Shown here in pieces: positions 7,163-14,047 of a stretch of 26,247 nt of DNA. The notes under the pieces were generated by a model. It was not told the origin of the DNA. It did not search any database and was given only the letters and a program-made list of their open reading frames with translations. Both the position numbers and the translations under genes were made by a program. Source of the stretch: a virus. Each line of letters begins with the position of its first letter. The first letter of the stretch is position 1. Location of the stretch: the IMG/VR virus record IMGVR_UViG_3300025889_000828, positions 1-26,247 of that record; one strand, written 5' to 3'.

Positions 7163-8041
7163 ATGAACATCAAACATAACAAACTACGGAATACAGGCAT
7201 ACTATTCGAATTGCTTGTTCGACGCATTGCTTCAGACGTACTCGACGGCAAATCAGATAGTTTTGCCATCGGCATCGTTCGTGAGCATTTCCACCCCAAA
7301 TCAGAACTTGGAAAAGAACTTCAACTCTATCGTTCGTTCTTTGCCGCTCCAAAATTGACGGAAGGAAAGGCATTTAACATGCTTGACCTCATCATGGAAC
7401 GTCGAAAGACCTTGAACGAAAAGTTGTTGAATGCACAAAAGTTCCTGTTAATCAAGGAAATTCGTCAACAATGCGATATCAAACAATTCCTTTCGGGTCG
7501 TATCCCCTCCTATAAAGTGTATGCTTCGGTATACAAGTTGTTTGAAACCGCAACCAAAGACGTTACCGATCCCGTCATGTTTATGAACATTGAAGACGTA
7601 ATGAAGGCACGGTTCATGGTGGTGGAACACTTGAAGGGAAATATCAAAGAAGAACAAATCATCAAAGAAAGTAGTTATACCGAGGCCCTTCGTGATCAGG
7701 ATGAAGAAATTCGATATTTATCGTATAAGATTCTTCTTGAACGGTTCAATGAAAAATACAGCAATTTCAACGACAAACAAAAACAATTGTTGCGGGAATA
7801 TATCAACAACGGAACCGATGTTGAAAAATTTAACAAATTCGTGTCCACAGAAGCCAAAACCTTGGTCGCTGACATTTCCAAGAATATCAAAAAGATCAAG
7901 AATGAAGTGACTCGTATCAAGATTAATGAAGTCATTTCTCAATTAAAGCACATTCAAACCCGTACATCATTGAAAGAAAATCATGTGACGGCGTTATTGA
8001 TTGCATATCAGATTTCCCACGAACTTTCCAGCTTGAGCTAA
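7163..8041 (+). CDS. Conserved helical protein between portal and protease
   Basis: A 292-aa, largely helical and charged protein. The N-terminus MNIKHNKLRNTGILFELLVR followed by RIASDVL and a later GKELQLYRSFF match a conserved hypothetical I know from T4-like aquatic phages. It sits where T4 has the small core proteins gp67 and gp68, between genes 20 and 21, but it is much longer and shows no visible similarity to them. A role in the prohead core or initiation complex is inferred from position only. The upstream gap has an ATATTTAC box; the ribosome binding site is weak (ACGGATAAC). Confidence 0.78.
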   Translation: MNIKHNKLRNTGILFELLVRRIASDVLDGKSDSFAIGIVREHFHPKSELGKELQLYRSFFAAPKLTEGKAFNMLDLIMERRKTLNEKLLNAQKFLLIKEIRQQCDIKQFLSGRIPSYKVYASVYKLFETATKDVTDPVMFMNIEDVMKARFMVVEHLKGNIKEEQIIKESSYTEALRDQDEEIRYLSYKILLERFNEKYSNFNDKQKQLLREYINNGTDVEKFNKFVSTEAKTLVADISKNIKKIKNEVTRIKINEVISQLKHIQTRTSLKENHVTALLIAYQISHELSSLS

Positions 8042-8044
8042 TAT

Positions 8045-8557
8045 ATGGACGACATTGAACAACGCCTCCGTGAAGCCATTCGGAAACGAGTGAACAAATT
8101 ATTAGATGAAATAAGCACCACAGGAAGTGTCGCCGGGTATCTTACACCAAGGGCATTCGTAGGTGACAAACGTAGCATGAAAAAGCACATTCAGAAGATC
8201 GCACAATCGGTTGGGTATAGTTTAACCAAGCGCGGTGAAGAAGATACAAAGCCGGGTGACAAACTTCAAGAATCATATACTAAGTTGAGAAAGAATTTTA
8301 AGACATTGACTGAAAGTTATTATCACGAATATAAAAAAGATGATTCCGCACTTCCTCATCAAAAGATTGGAAAGGCAATATCTGAAATTAATAAACAAAT
8401 GAAGTTGGTAGAACGGATGTTACACTACAATAATCGTTTAAAAAATGAGTATGGTATTAGTAACGAAAAGTTGTGGAAACGTACACAAAATCAAATGACC
8501 AAACTAGAGGGTCGTCTAATCGAAATGGCAAGACGCCTTCGTGAGATGAGAAGCTAA
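8045..8557 (+). CDS. Conserved helical protein with ISTTGSVAGY motif, possible core protein
   Basis: A 170-aa protein starting three bases after the preceding stop and ending one base before the protease start. An amphipathic helix (MDDIEQRLREAIRKRVNKLL) leads into DEISTTGSVAGYLTPRAFVG, a motif I recall in many phage hypotheticals near the prohead protease. LDE at residues 20-22 and LRE at 8-10 fit the (L/I)xE protease rule. The rest is a helical, basic domain, probably coiled coil (residues about 75-170). Its place next to gp21 mirrors T4 gp68. Role as a core protein is inference. Confidence 0.75.
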   Translation: MDDIEQRLREAIRKRVNKLLDEISTTGSVAGYLTPRAFVGDKRSMKKHIQKIAQSVGYSLTKRGEEDTKPGDKLQESYTKLRKNFKTLTESYYHEYKKDDSALPHQKIGKAISEINKQMKLVERMLHYNNRLKNEYGISNEKLWKRTQNQMTKLEGRLIEMARRLREMRS

Positions 8558-8558
8558 T

Positions 8559-9146
8559 ATGTCCAAACTCTTGTGTGAATATACCGAACTTCATTACAAT
8601 AAAGATCTTTTAGTTGAATCACTTGATGGATCAAAGCCATTGATTCTTCGAAATGTAATCTTACAACGTGCTAATGCCAAGAATCAAAATGGTCGGGTAT
8701 ACCCAAAAGAAATCTTGATGCGTGAAGCAAATATCTACAAGCAAAACTTTGTTGCACAACGCCGGGCACTGGGTGAACTGGACCATCCAGAATCTCCCGT
8801 GGTCAACTTAAAAAATGTATGCTGCAATGTCACGGAACTATGGACGGAAGGTGATGATGTCAAGGGTACCATTGAAATCTTGACGACTCCAACCGGTAAT
8901 ATCGTCAAAGAATTGATTCGCAACAATATCAAATTGGGTGTGTCGTCACGAGGAATGGGATCGGTTCGACAAATTGGTGAAGGAACAGTGGAAGTGGATG
9001 AGGATTTCTCTCTGATCTGCTTTGACATTGTGTCTAATCCTTCAACGATTGGTGCGTTCATTACGGAAAATACGACACCAACGATTGTCACTCCATATGA
9101 CAATATTGATAAACTAATCTATGACTTTTTAAGTGAGGTTAAATAA
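8559..9146 (+). CDS. 21: Prohead core protease (gp21-like)
   Basis: A 195-aa serine protease of the herpesvirus-assemblin-like prohead protease fold (T4 gp21, 212 aa). It acts inside the prohead, cleaving scaffold and capsid proteins after (L/I)xE and then itself. Catalytic residues are visible: His76 in GELDHPES, and the nucleophile Ser129 or Ser130 in KLGVSSRGMGS. The N-terminal QRANAKNQNGRVYP is a hallmark of the family. C-terminal ICFDIVSNPSTIGAFI is also typical. Start codon is the ATG directly after the previous stop. The scaffold and capsid genes downstream encode its expected substrates. Confidence 0.96.
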   Translation: MSKLLCEYTELHYNKDLLVESLDGSKPLILRNVILQRANAKNQNGRVYPKEILMREANIYKQNFVAQRRALGELDHPESPVVNLKNVCCNVTELWTEGDDVKGTIEILTTPTGNIVKELIRNNIKLGVSSRGMGSVRQIGEGTVEVDEDFSLICFDIVSNPSTIGAFITENTTPTIVTPYDNIDKLIYDFLSEVK

Positions 9147-9147
9147 T

Positions 9148-9387
9148 ATGTGGACTACTTTAGTAAACAAAATTAAGAGTGGTATTGAATGGACGGGATT
9201 GTATTATTTTGATGGTGGGTACACCTATAACACCATTGAATTAGATAATGCACCCATTCCAGCACGAAAAGTGGACACCCTTGGCGTTACATCTGTCAAG
9301 GCCACGGACGCGGATCTTCCAAAGACCAAGAAACCACGCAAGCCACGCGCCAAGAAAGCAGCAACCAAGAAAACTAAGAAGAGTTAA
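9148..9387 (+). CDS. Small protein with histone-tail-like Lys/Ala/Pro C-terminus
   Basis: A 79-aa protein. ATG 9148 is chosen; a GTG at 9133 in frame lies within the protease gene and the GTGAGG there serves better as ribosome binding site. Residues 1-50 form a short Trp/Tyr-containing domain (MWTTLVNKIKSGIEWTGLYY). From about residue 57 it is KTKKPRKPRAKKAATKKTKK, a low-complexity basic tail like histone H1 C-termini. It probably binds DNA or RNA non-specifically, and given its location could be a packaged or DNA-condensing protein. I do not recognise a family for the N-terminal part with confidence. Confidence 0.7.
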   Translation: MWTTLVNKIKSGIEWTGLYYFDGGYTYNTIELDNAPIPARKVDTLGVTSVKATDADLPKTKKPRKPRAKKAATKKTKKS

Positions 9388-9395
9388 TACGACCT

Positions 9396-9791
9396 ATGCC
9401 CGCTACATCACGTGCACAACAGAAGTTTTTTGCACTCGTACACGGATATCAAACGGGTAAGATTCCTGCGGACAAGGTAAGTCGGCGGATCAAGCAAGTC
9501 GCAAAGACGATTTCCCCCGAAGACGCAAAAAAATACGCATCAACCAAACATGCAGGACTGAAACAGGAGATCCATGATATTCTCCGTTCACCAGCATTCG
9601 TTGAGGAAACACTCAGAGAAATTGTGGACACTCACACCCCTGCACATATCAAGGGTCATTTGGTTGATGTGTATACTGCGTCGATGCTCGTCACGGTCTT
9701 GGACAAACTCAATGAACACAACAGAACTGCTTTATTAGGACACCCCCTCAACGAAATGGTGGCGGTGGCGTATAAAGTATTGACCAAGTAA
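9396..9791 (+). CDS. DUF3008-like N-terminus fused to a conserved phage helical module
   Basis: A 131-aa protein in two parts. The N-terminal MPATSRAQQKFFALVHGYQT...DAKKYASTKHAGL resembles the DUF3008-type sequences (MPA.SKAQQR.M) found in phages and bacteria. The C-terminal half, from about residue 66 (FVEETLREIVDTHTPAHIKG then HLVDVYTASMLVTVLDKLNE), is a module common in phage structural regions: a KG.LVD.YTAS..V.V.DKLN pattern followed by a helical Met/Ala end. Family names are from memory. Function is unknown. Start and stop fit the close spacing (8 bases from the previous stop, one base to the next ATG). Confidence 0.75.
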   Translation: MPATSRAQQKFFALVHGYQTGKIPADKVSRRIKQVAKTISPEDAKKYASTKHAGLKQEIHDILRSPAFVEETLREIVDTHTPAHIKGHLVDVYTASMLVTVLDKLNEHNRTALLGHPLNEMVAVAYKVLTK

Positions 9792-9792
9792 C

Positions 9793-10503
9793 ATGGGCAA
9801 GACACTCTTCATCAGTGACTTTGATGATACTCTTGCTGAAACGGATGCCAAGATTTATTTGACCCGTGACGGCAAACGATTTGAGATGACTCCCGCAGAA
9901 TATGCAGTGTATCAAGAAGAACCGGGAGATCAATTCGATTTCTCTGATTTTGACAAACTGATCAACCCCCGTCCCATCAAACGATTCGTCAGGATGTTAC
10001 AAAACGCATCAGATAATCCCAAGGTGGACAAGGTAGTTATTTTGACTGCACGTGGTCATACCCGTCCCGTGGCACAATTTCTCAAGAAGTTTGGCATTAC
10101 GGGACGGATTACGATTGCGGCATTGGGGAGCAGTGATCCAGATCGTAAAGCACGTTACGTCGAAAAACACATTGAACAAGGATTTGATCGGATTGCGTTT
10201 GTTGATGATTCTCCAAAAAATGTGGAGGCAGTTGACAAGTTAAAGACCAAATATCCAGAAGTCAAATTACTGGTACATCAAGCAAAAGAAACAGCAGAAG
10301 AACCAGAAAGTCCCGAAACACCAGCCGAAGATAAAAATAAAATTGCTAAAACTTCATTGGAAAAGCAAATTGATACTATGGTGATACGTAATCCAGAAAC
10401 CAAACGGGACATCAGAATGAAAACGGCGTTATCGTATGACAAACAACATCCCGCCTATCGTGCAGCAATGCAAACACTTCAAGGGTTACGCAAGAACACT
10501 TAA
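9793..10503 (+). CDS. HAD-superfamily phosphatase-fold protein with C-terminal phage module
   Basis: A 236-aa protein. HAD motifs are complete: motif I FISDFDDTL with nucleophile Asp9 and acid Asp11, motif II ILTARG (Thr85), a motif III Lys near DPDRKARYV (about 119), and motif IV FVDDSPKN (Asp138-Asp139). Such enzymes remove phosphate from small molecules or nucleic-acid ends; in T4 a HAD domain forms the 3'-phosphatase half of PseT, but no kinase P-loop is present here. After a Glu/Pro linker (about 166-185), residues about 195-236 (VIRNPETKRDIRMKTALSYD then HPAYRAAM) form a module I recall at the ends of other phage proteins. Substrate is unknown. An enzyme in the middle of a head-assembly operon is notable. 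Confidence 0.85.
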   Translation: MGKTLFISDFDDTLAETDAKIYLTRDGKRFEMTPAEYAVYQEEPGDQFDFSDFDKLINPRPIKRFVRMLQNASDNPKVDKVVILTARGHTRPVAQFLKKFGITGRITIAALGSSDPDRKARYVEKHIEQGFDRIAFVDDSPKNVEAVDKLKTKYPEVKLLVHQAKETAEEPESPETPAEDKNKIAKTSLEKQIDTMVIRNPETKRDIRMKTALSYDKQHPAYRAAMQTLQGLRKNT

Positions 10504-10515
10504 ACGGTATTTTGT

Positions 10516-10893
10516 ATGTCAAGAAACAGTAATCTAGCGGTGAGTGATGCGCAAAAAGAAGATGAATTGATTGACCGCATTAGTAAAAAAGACATGACGT
10601 TTCGTGAATTGTTTTTCCGGTTATTCATGACCAGAGATGACAATCTAGATTTATTACAATTCATGTTCCTTATCATGATCATCTTCTTTATCGTGTCGTT
10701 TTCATTGGTCGGAATGGGAAAATGGACGGTAACAACATCCGCATGGACAATGTTCGGGTCAGTCTTTGCAACCCTCGCAATCATGGGCGCACCCACGTGG
10801 ATTGCACAATTACTGGCAGCTAGTAACAAAAAGAAACATCACTCCTATGACATGGGAGTAGACGATATCAACACTTCAGACGAAACAGGTTAA
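10516..10893 (+). CDS. Two-span membrane protein
   Basis: A 125-aa protein with a charged, helical N-terminus (1-45), then two hydrophobic segments: about residues 46-67 (LLQFMFLIMIIFFIVSFSLV) and 75-100 (AWTMFGSVFATLAIMGAPTW). The tail is basic then acidic (KKKHHSYDMGVDDINTSDET). The two-helix hairpin with charged ends is compatible with a class II holin or another inner-membrane phage protein, but no lysis gene is adjacent, so the function is open. No ribosome binding site is obvious before the ATG. The bS21 gene follows three bases after the stop, suggesting co-expression. Confidence 0.7.
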   Translation: MSRNSNLAVSDAQKEDELIDRISKKDMTFRELFFRLFMTRDDNLDLLQFMFLIMIIFFIVSFSLVGMGKWTVTTSAWTMFGSVFATLAIMGAPTWIAQLLAASNKKKHHSYDMGVDDINTSDETG

Positions 10894-10896
10894 ATT

Positions 10897-11112
10897 ATGT
10901 ATGTTAAGGTTAATGACGGGAAAGACGATTTAAACAAAGCATTACGACAATTCACCAGAATGGTCAAAAAGTCGGAAATCATGCAAGAATTGAAACGGCG
11001 TGAATTTTTTCTCAAGCCGTCCAAGAAACGTCAATTCAAACGTGAAGAAGCAATTCGACGCCGGAAACGGGAAGAAAGACGGGTCGCCCGTCAAAATCGC
11101 TACTCAGAGTGA
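10897..11112 (+). CDS. rpsU: Phage-encoded ribosomal protein bS21
   Basis: A 71-aa protein, the same length as E. coli bS21, a small-subunit protein at the mRNA exit/anti-Shine-Dalgarno region that is needed for efficient initiation. The family pattern is clear: V-KV-N start, DDLNKALRQFTRMVKKSEIM matching the ALR.FKR..EK.G...E segment, KRREFFLKPSKKRQFKREEA matching RRREFYEKPT..RKR..., and a basic helical end. Phage-borne bS21 genes are known from environmental phages, including pelagiphages. The likely role is replacing host bS21 in ribosomes during infection to favour phage mRNA; that is inference. It lies three bases after the membrane-protein gene and upstream of the scaffold gene. Confidence 0.9.
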   Translation: MYVKVNDGKDDLNKALRQFTRMVKKSEIMQELKRREFFLKPSKKRQFKREEAIRRRKREERRVARQNRYSE

Positions 11113-11131
11113 TTTTTTAGGAAACAACTAT

Positions 11132-11139
11132 ATATTTAT
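11132..11139 (+). promoter_or_regulatory. ATATTTAT box, putative late promoter for scaffold-capsid genes
   Basis: Located in the gap between bS21 and gp22, within TATATATTTATAATA, about 98 bases before the gp22 start. A perfect stem-loop follows at 11149-11172, so it would lie near the 5' end of the transcript. Confidence 0.5.
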
Positions 11140-11148
11140 AATAGTGAA

Positions 11149-11172
11149 ACACTAATTTCCTAGTATTAGTGT
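11149..11172 (+). promoter_or_regulatory. Perfect 8-bp stem-loop in the gp22 leader
   Basis: ACACTAAT (11149-11156) pairs fully with ATTAGTGT (11165-11172) around an 8-base loop. An A-run, not a T-run, follows, so it is not a standard terminator on this strand. If transcription starts just downstream of the ATATTTAT box at 11132, the hairpin would cap the 5' end of the gp22-gp23 mRNA. Confidence 0.5.
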
Positions 11173-11236
11173 ATAAAAAAATTCATTTATATAGCAGATT
11201 CAAATGTCTGCTTCTAATCCTACAGGAGTAACATTT

Positions 11237-12376
11237 ATGGCAGAAATTACTAACAAGCTTTTAAAACAAGCTATTGCCGATGCAGAAGCAGTTCGTGAAA
11301 CTGCTGTTGCAAACGCTAAGCTCGTTCTAGAAGAAGCAATCACTCCACAAATCAAGGACATGATTGCTCGTCGTCTTCGCGTCGAAGCCGAAATGACAAC
11401 CGAAGCAGAAGGTCACGAAGCAGCTAAGGAAGTACCACATGAAGAAGGTGAAGCAGAAGGTTCTAGTGAAATGCCAGCTGATAGTTCCGCTGTCGGCGCT
11501 GGTGACAACAAGGAACCATCTGATGCTTCATGGGATTCTTCAGAAGTCGGTGACGGTGGGGAAAACAAAGAAGACTCATCAACCGATTGGTACGATGATT
11601 GGTCAGAAAGTGACTTCGACCTCAATGAAATCATTGCAGAATTAGAAGCAGACATTGCCGCTCTTTCTGAAGGTGAAGAAGAAGAAAAGGAAGAAACAGA
11701 AGAAAAGGAAGAAGAAGGTGAAGAAGAAGTAAAGACCGAAGTTTCTCACGAAACCGAAGATTCAGACGTTCAAAAGTACGCCAAGGCACCTGTAGCTGAA
11801 GAAGAAAAGGAAGAAGAAGGTGACGCAGCAACCGGTGGCATGGAAAAGACTGTTGATATGGAAAAGAAGATGGAAGATGGTATGAAGGACGAGGAAGGTG
11901 AAGAAGAAGTTGATCTTGAAGAAATTCTTGCAGAACTTGAAGCCGAAGAAGGGGAAGCAAAAGACGACTCCGACAAAGACGAAATGGCTGCTAAACTTGC
12001 AGGACTCAAGGATGAATTGGCTCAATATCGGGAAGCAGTAAATATTCTCCGAGGCCGTTTACAAGAAGTGAACCTTCTCAATGCTAAGTTACTTTTCACC
12101 AACAAGCTCTTCAAGAAGGAAGGGTTGAACAACGAACAAAAGGTTCGTATTGTTGAATCATTTGATCGGGCAACCACAGTTCGTGAAGTCAAGCTTGTGT
12201 ATACAGCATTGGTGGAAAACCTTTCTGTAGCAGCTAAGACATTCGCAGCATCACGCAAGAAGGTTGTGGCTGAAGGACTTGCTTCAAAGGCAACTCCAAC
12301 AACCGCACCAAAGTCCGAAGTCATCGTGGAAAACACCGTGGCTAAGAGACTCCAACAACTCGCAGGCATAATCTAA
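11237..12376 (+). CDS. 22: Prohead core scaffold protein (gp22-like)
   Basis: A 379-aa protein. ATG 11237 is chosen over an in-frame ATG at 11204 because AGGAG (11224-11228) sits eight bases before it. Gp22 is the major internal scaffold, degraded by gp21 after head assembly. Support: position directly before gp23, a helical N-terminus (KLLKQAIADAEAVRETAVAN), a very long Glu/Asp-rich low-complexity middle (about residues 60-255), and a helical C-terminal domain (about 260-379; LKDELAQYREAVNILRGRLQ then ..LLFTNKLFKKEGLNNEQKVR) like T4-type gp22. It is longer than T4 gp22 (269), mainly from the acidic middle. LEE in KLVLEEAITPQ fits the protease rule. Confidence 0.92.
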   Translation: MAEITNKLLKQAIADAEAVRETAVANAKLVLEEAITPQIKDMIARRLRVEAEMTTEAEGHEAAKEVPHEEGEAEGSSEMPADSSAVGAGDNKEPSDASWDSSEVGDGGENKEDSSTDWYDDWSESDFDLNEIIAELEADIAALSEGEEEEKEETEEKEEEGEEEVKTEVSHETEDSDVQKYAKAPVAEEEKEEEGDAATGGMEKTVDMEKKMEDGMKDEEGEEEVDLEEILAELEAEEGEAKDDSDKDEMAAKLAGLKDELAQYREAVNILRGRLQEVNLLNAKLLFTNKLFKKEGLNNEQKVRIVESFDRATTVREVKLVYTALVENLSVAAKTFAASRKKVVAEGLASKATPTTAPKSEVIVENTVAKRLQQLAGII

Positions 12377-12377
12377 C

Positions 12378-12387
12378 TTTTAGGAGA
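12378..12387 (+). promoter_or_regulatory. Strong ribosome binding site of the major capsid gene
   Basis: TTTTAGGAGA lies eight bases before the gp23 ATG. It belongs to a set of near-identical leaders before genes at 991, 2189, 17556 and 19973. Confidence 0.75.
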
Positions 12388-12395
12388 TTTCAAAT

Positions 12396-13970
12396 ATGTC
12401 AGATGTATCAAATTTAATTAATGAAGCCGGCTCAGCTCACCAAGTCGTCATCGAAAAGACTCGGAAGTTGGCAGCTAAGTGGGAAGATTCAGGTCTTCTC
12501 GAAGGCTTAAAGGGCTACGAAAAGCAAGGGATGGCCGTCATGCTTGAAAACCAAGCATCACAACTCTTGTCAGAAAACAGCAAGACCAACGCAGCTGGTA
12601 CCTCTGGTGAAAACTGGGCAGGTGTCGCACTTCCATTAGTCCGCAAGGTCTTCGGAAGTATCGCAGCCAAGAATTTCGTCTCAGTTCAACCAATGAACCT
12701 TCCAGCAGGTTTGGTGTTCTACATGGACTTCAAATACGGCACTACCGTAAATGGTAAGACCGCAGGCGGTTCACTCTATGGTAATGGAATTACCAGTACA
12801 GTCGGTGGTTTCGGCAATACCGATACCGGCGGTTTGTACGGCGCAGGAGCATTCGGTTATTCAATCAATGATGCAACTGCAACTGGTCTTACAGTCGCAT
12901 CTGCGTCAGTTTCATTCTCTGATGTTAACTATGACGCAAATTATGTTGATACCGCCTCATTGTTAAAGTATTCTGTAGCTACCTCATCACTTACCAACCC
13001 TGATCTTCTTGCGGCTCGGGCATATGTTCCTTCTGGATCTGGTCCTGACTTTGCAGGATTAGTGCTTCCGCAATTCACCAAGGTCGTAGGTGCTAACGTT
13101 GTCTTCGTCGTAAACAGTACAACTGCTGGTACGCTCACATCAGTTGCATACACCAAGCAACCAACTGACACCACCCGTGGTGACTTCGAAGATCGTGATG
13201 GTTCAACCGATCTTGCAATTCCACAAATTGATCTTGAACTTCGTTCAGAAACCATCGTCGCCAAGACTCGTAAGTTGAAGGCCGTTTGGTCACCTGAACT
13301 TGCTCAAGACTTGAACGCATACCACTCAGTCGATGCAGAAGCAGAATTGACCAGTATGCTTTCAGACTATGTAGCAACTGAAATCGACCTCGAAATTCTT
13401 GACATGTTGATTGCAGCAGCTCCATCAGAAACCACTGAATATTGGTCAGCTGAAATCGGCACTGTGTGGAATGGTTCGGCATTCGCCGCTTCATCTTACA
13501 CTGGTACCGCTTGGACCAACATGACTTGGTTCCAAACCCTCGGTCAGAAGATGCAAAAAGTCAGTAACCGCATCCACCAATTGACCATGCGGGGTGGTGC
13601 TAACTTCGCAGTTGTTTCACCAACCGTAGCAACCATCCTTGAAACCATCCCCGGCTTCCAAGCTGGTACCGATGGCGACAAGATGGAATTCGCAGCCGGT
13701 GTTACCAAGATTGGTTCATTCCAAAACCGTTTCACTGTCTACAAGAACCCATACATGAAGGAAAACATCGTCCTCATGGGCTTCCGTGGTTCACAATTCC
13801 TCGAAACCGGCGCAGTGTACGCTCCGTACATTCCGTTGATCATGACGCCTCTCGTCTATGATCCAAACAACTTCACTCCACGCCGGGGTGTGATGACTCG
13901 TTACGCCAAGAAGATTGTCCGTCCTGAATTCTTCGGCAAGATCTACATCGACAAGCTTTCACTCATCTAA
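12396..13970 (+). CDS. 23: Major capsid protein (gp23-like)
   Basis: A 524-aa HK97-fold shell protein (T4 gp23, 521 aa). Typical segments: GYEKQGMAVMLENQASQLLS (about residues 40-59), WAGVALPLVRKVFGSIAAKN, FVSVQPMNLPAGLVFYMDFK, LELRSETIVAKTRKLKAVWS, PELAQDLNAYHSVDAEAELT, and the C-terminal TPRRGVMTRYAKKIVRPEFF ending GKIYIDKLSLI. LSE at residues 58-60 fits the gp21 rule and aligns with the T4 propeptide cleavage (after Glu65), so the mature protein probably begins at Asn61. Codon use looks enriched in C-ending codons compared with neighbours, as expected for a very highly expressed gene; this was judged by eye. A strong terminator follows. Confidence 0.98.
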   Translation: MSDVSNLINEAGSAHQVVIEKTRKLAAKWEDSGLLEGLKGYEKQGMAVMLENQASQLLSENSKTNAAGTSGENWAGVALPLVRKVFGSIAAKNFVSVQPMNLPAGLVFYMDFKYGTTVNGKTAGGSLYGNGITSTVGGFGNTDTGGLYGAGAFGYSINDATATGLTVASASVSFSDVNYDANYVDTASLLKYSVATSSLTNPDLLAARAYVPSGSGPDFAGLVLPQFTKVVGANVVFVVNSTTAGTLTSVAYTKQPTDTTRGDFEDRDGSTDLAIPQIDLELRSETIVAKTRKLKAVWSPELAQDLNAYHSVDAEAELTSMLSDYVATEIDLEILDMLIAAAPSETTEYWSAEIGTVWNGSAFAASSYTGTAWTNMTWFQTLGQKMQKVSNRIHQLTMRGGANFAVVSPTVATILETIPGFQAGTDGDKMEFAAGVTKIGSFQNRFTVYKNPYMKENIVLMGFRGSQFLETGAVYAPYIPLIMTPLVYDPNNFTPRRGVMTRYAKKIVRPEFFGKIYIDKLSLI

Positions 13971-13996
13971 GCTTGTAGCGTAACGATATAGTTGTA

Positions 13997-14025
13997 AGTG
14001 GGGGGAGCAATCCCCCCACTGTTTT
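13997..14025 (+). terminator. Strong intrinsic terminator after the capsid gene
   Basis: AGTGGGGGGA (13997-14006) pairs perfectly with TCCCCCCACT (14011-14020) around a GCAA tetraloop, followed by GTTTT. A 10-bp G/C-rich stem with a GNRA loop is very stable, which fits isolating gp23 expression from the endonuclease and neck genes. Confidence 0.9.
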
Positions 14026-14033
14026 ATATTTAA
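14026..14033 (+). promoter_or_regulatory. ATATTTAA, weak match to the late-promoter box
   Basis: One mismatch from ATATTTAT, directly after the terminator and 14 bases before the GIY-YIG start. It overlaps the AAAGGGG ribosome binding site region, so it is too close to act as a promoter for a normal leader; listed as doubtful. Confidence 0.2.
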
Positions 14034-14047
14034 AGGGGACATCTGTT

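Noticed and set aside
10516-10893. Calling the two-span membrane protein a holin
   Set aside because: Topology fits, but no endolysin or spanin is adjacent and no family signature is recognised, so function is left open.
11413-12369. Several open frames on the - strand across gp22 and similar ones across other genes
   Set aside because: They mirror codon bias and low complexity of the + strand genes, lack ribosome binding sites, and no - strand gene is otherwise supported.
12396-13970. Intron or intein in the capsid gene, given the adjacent endonuclease
   Set aside because: The capsid frame is continuous from start to the conserved C-terminus, with length matching T4 gp23.
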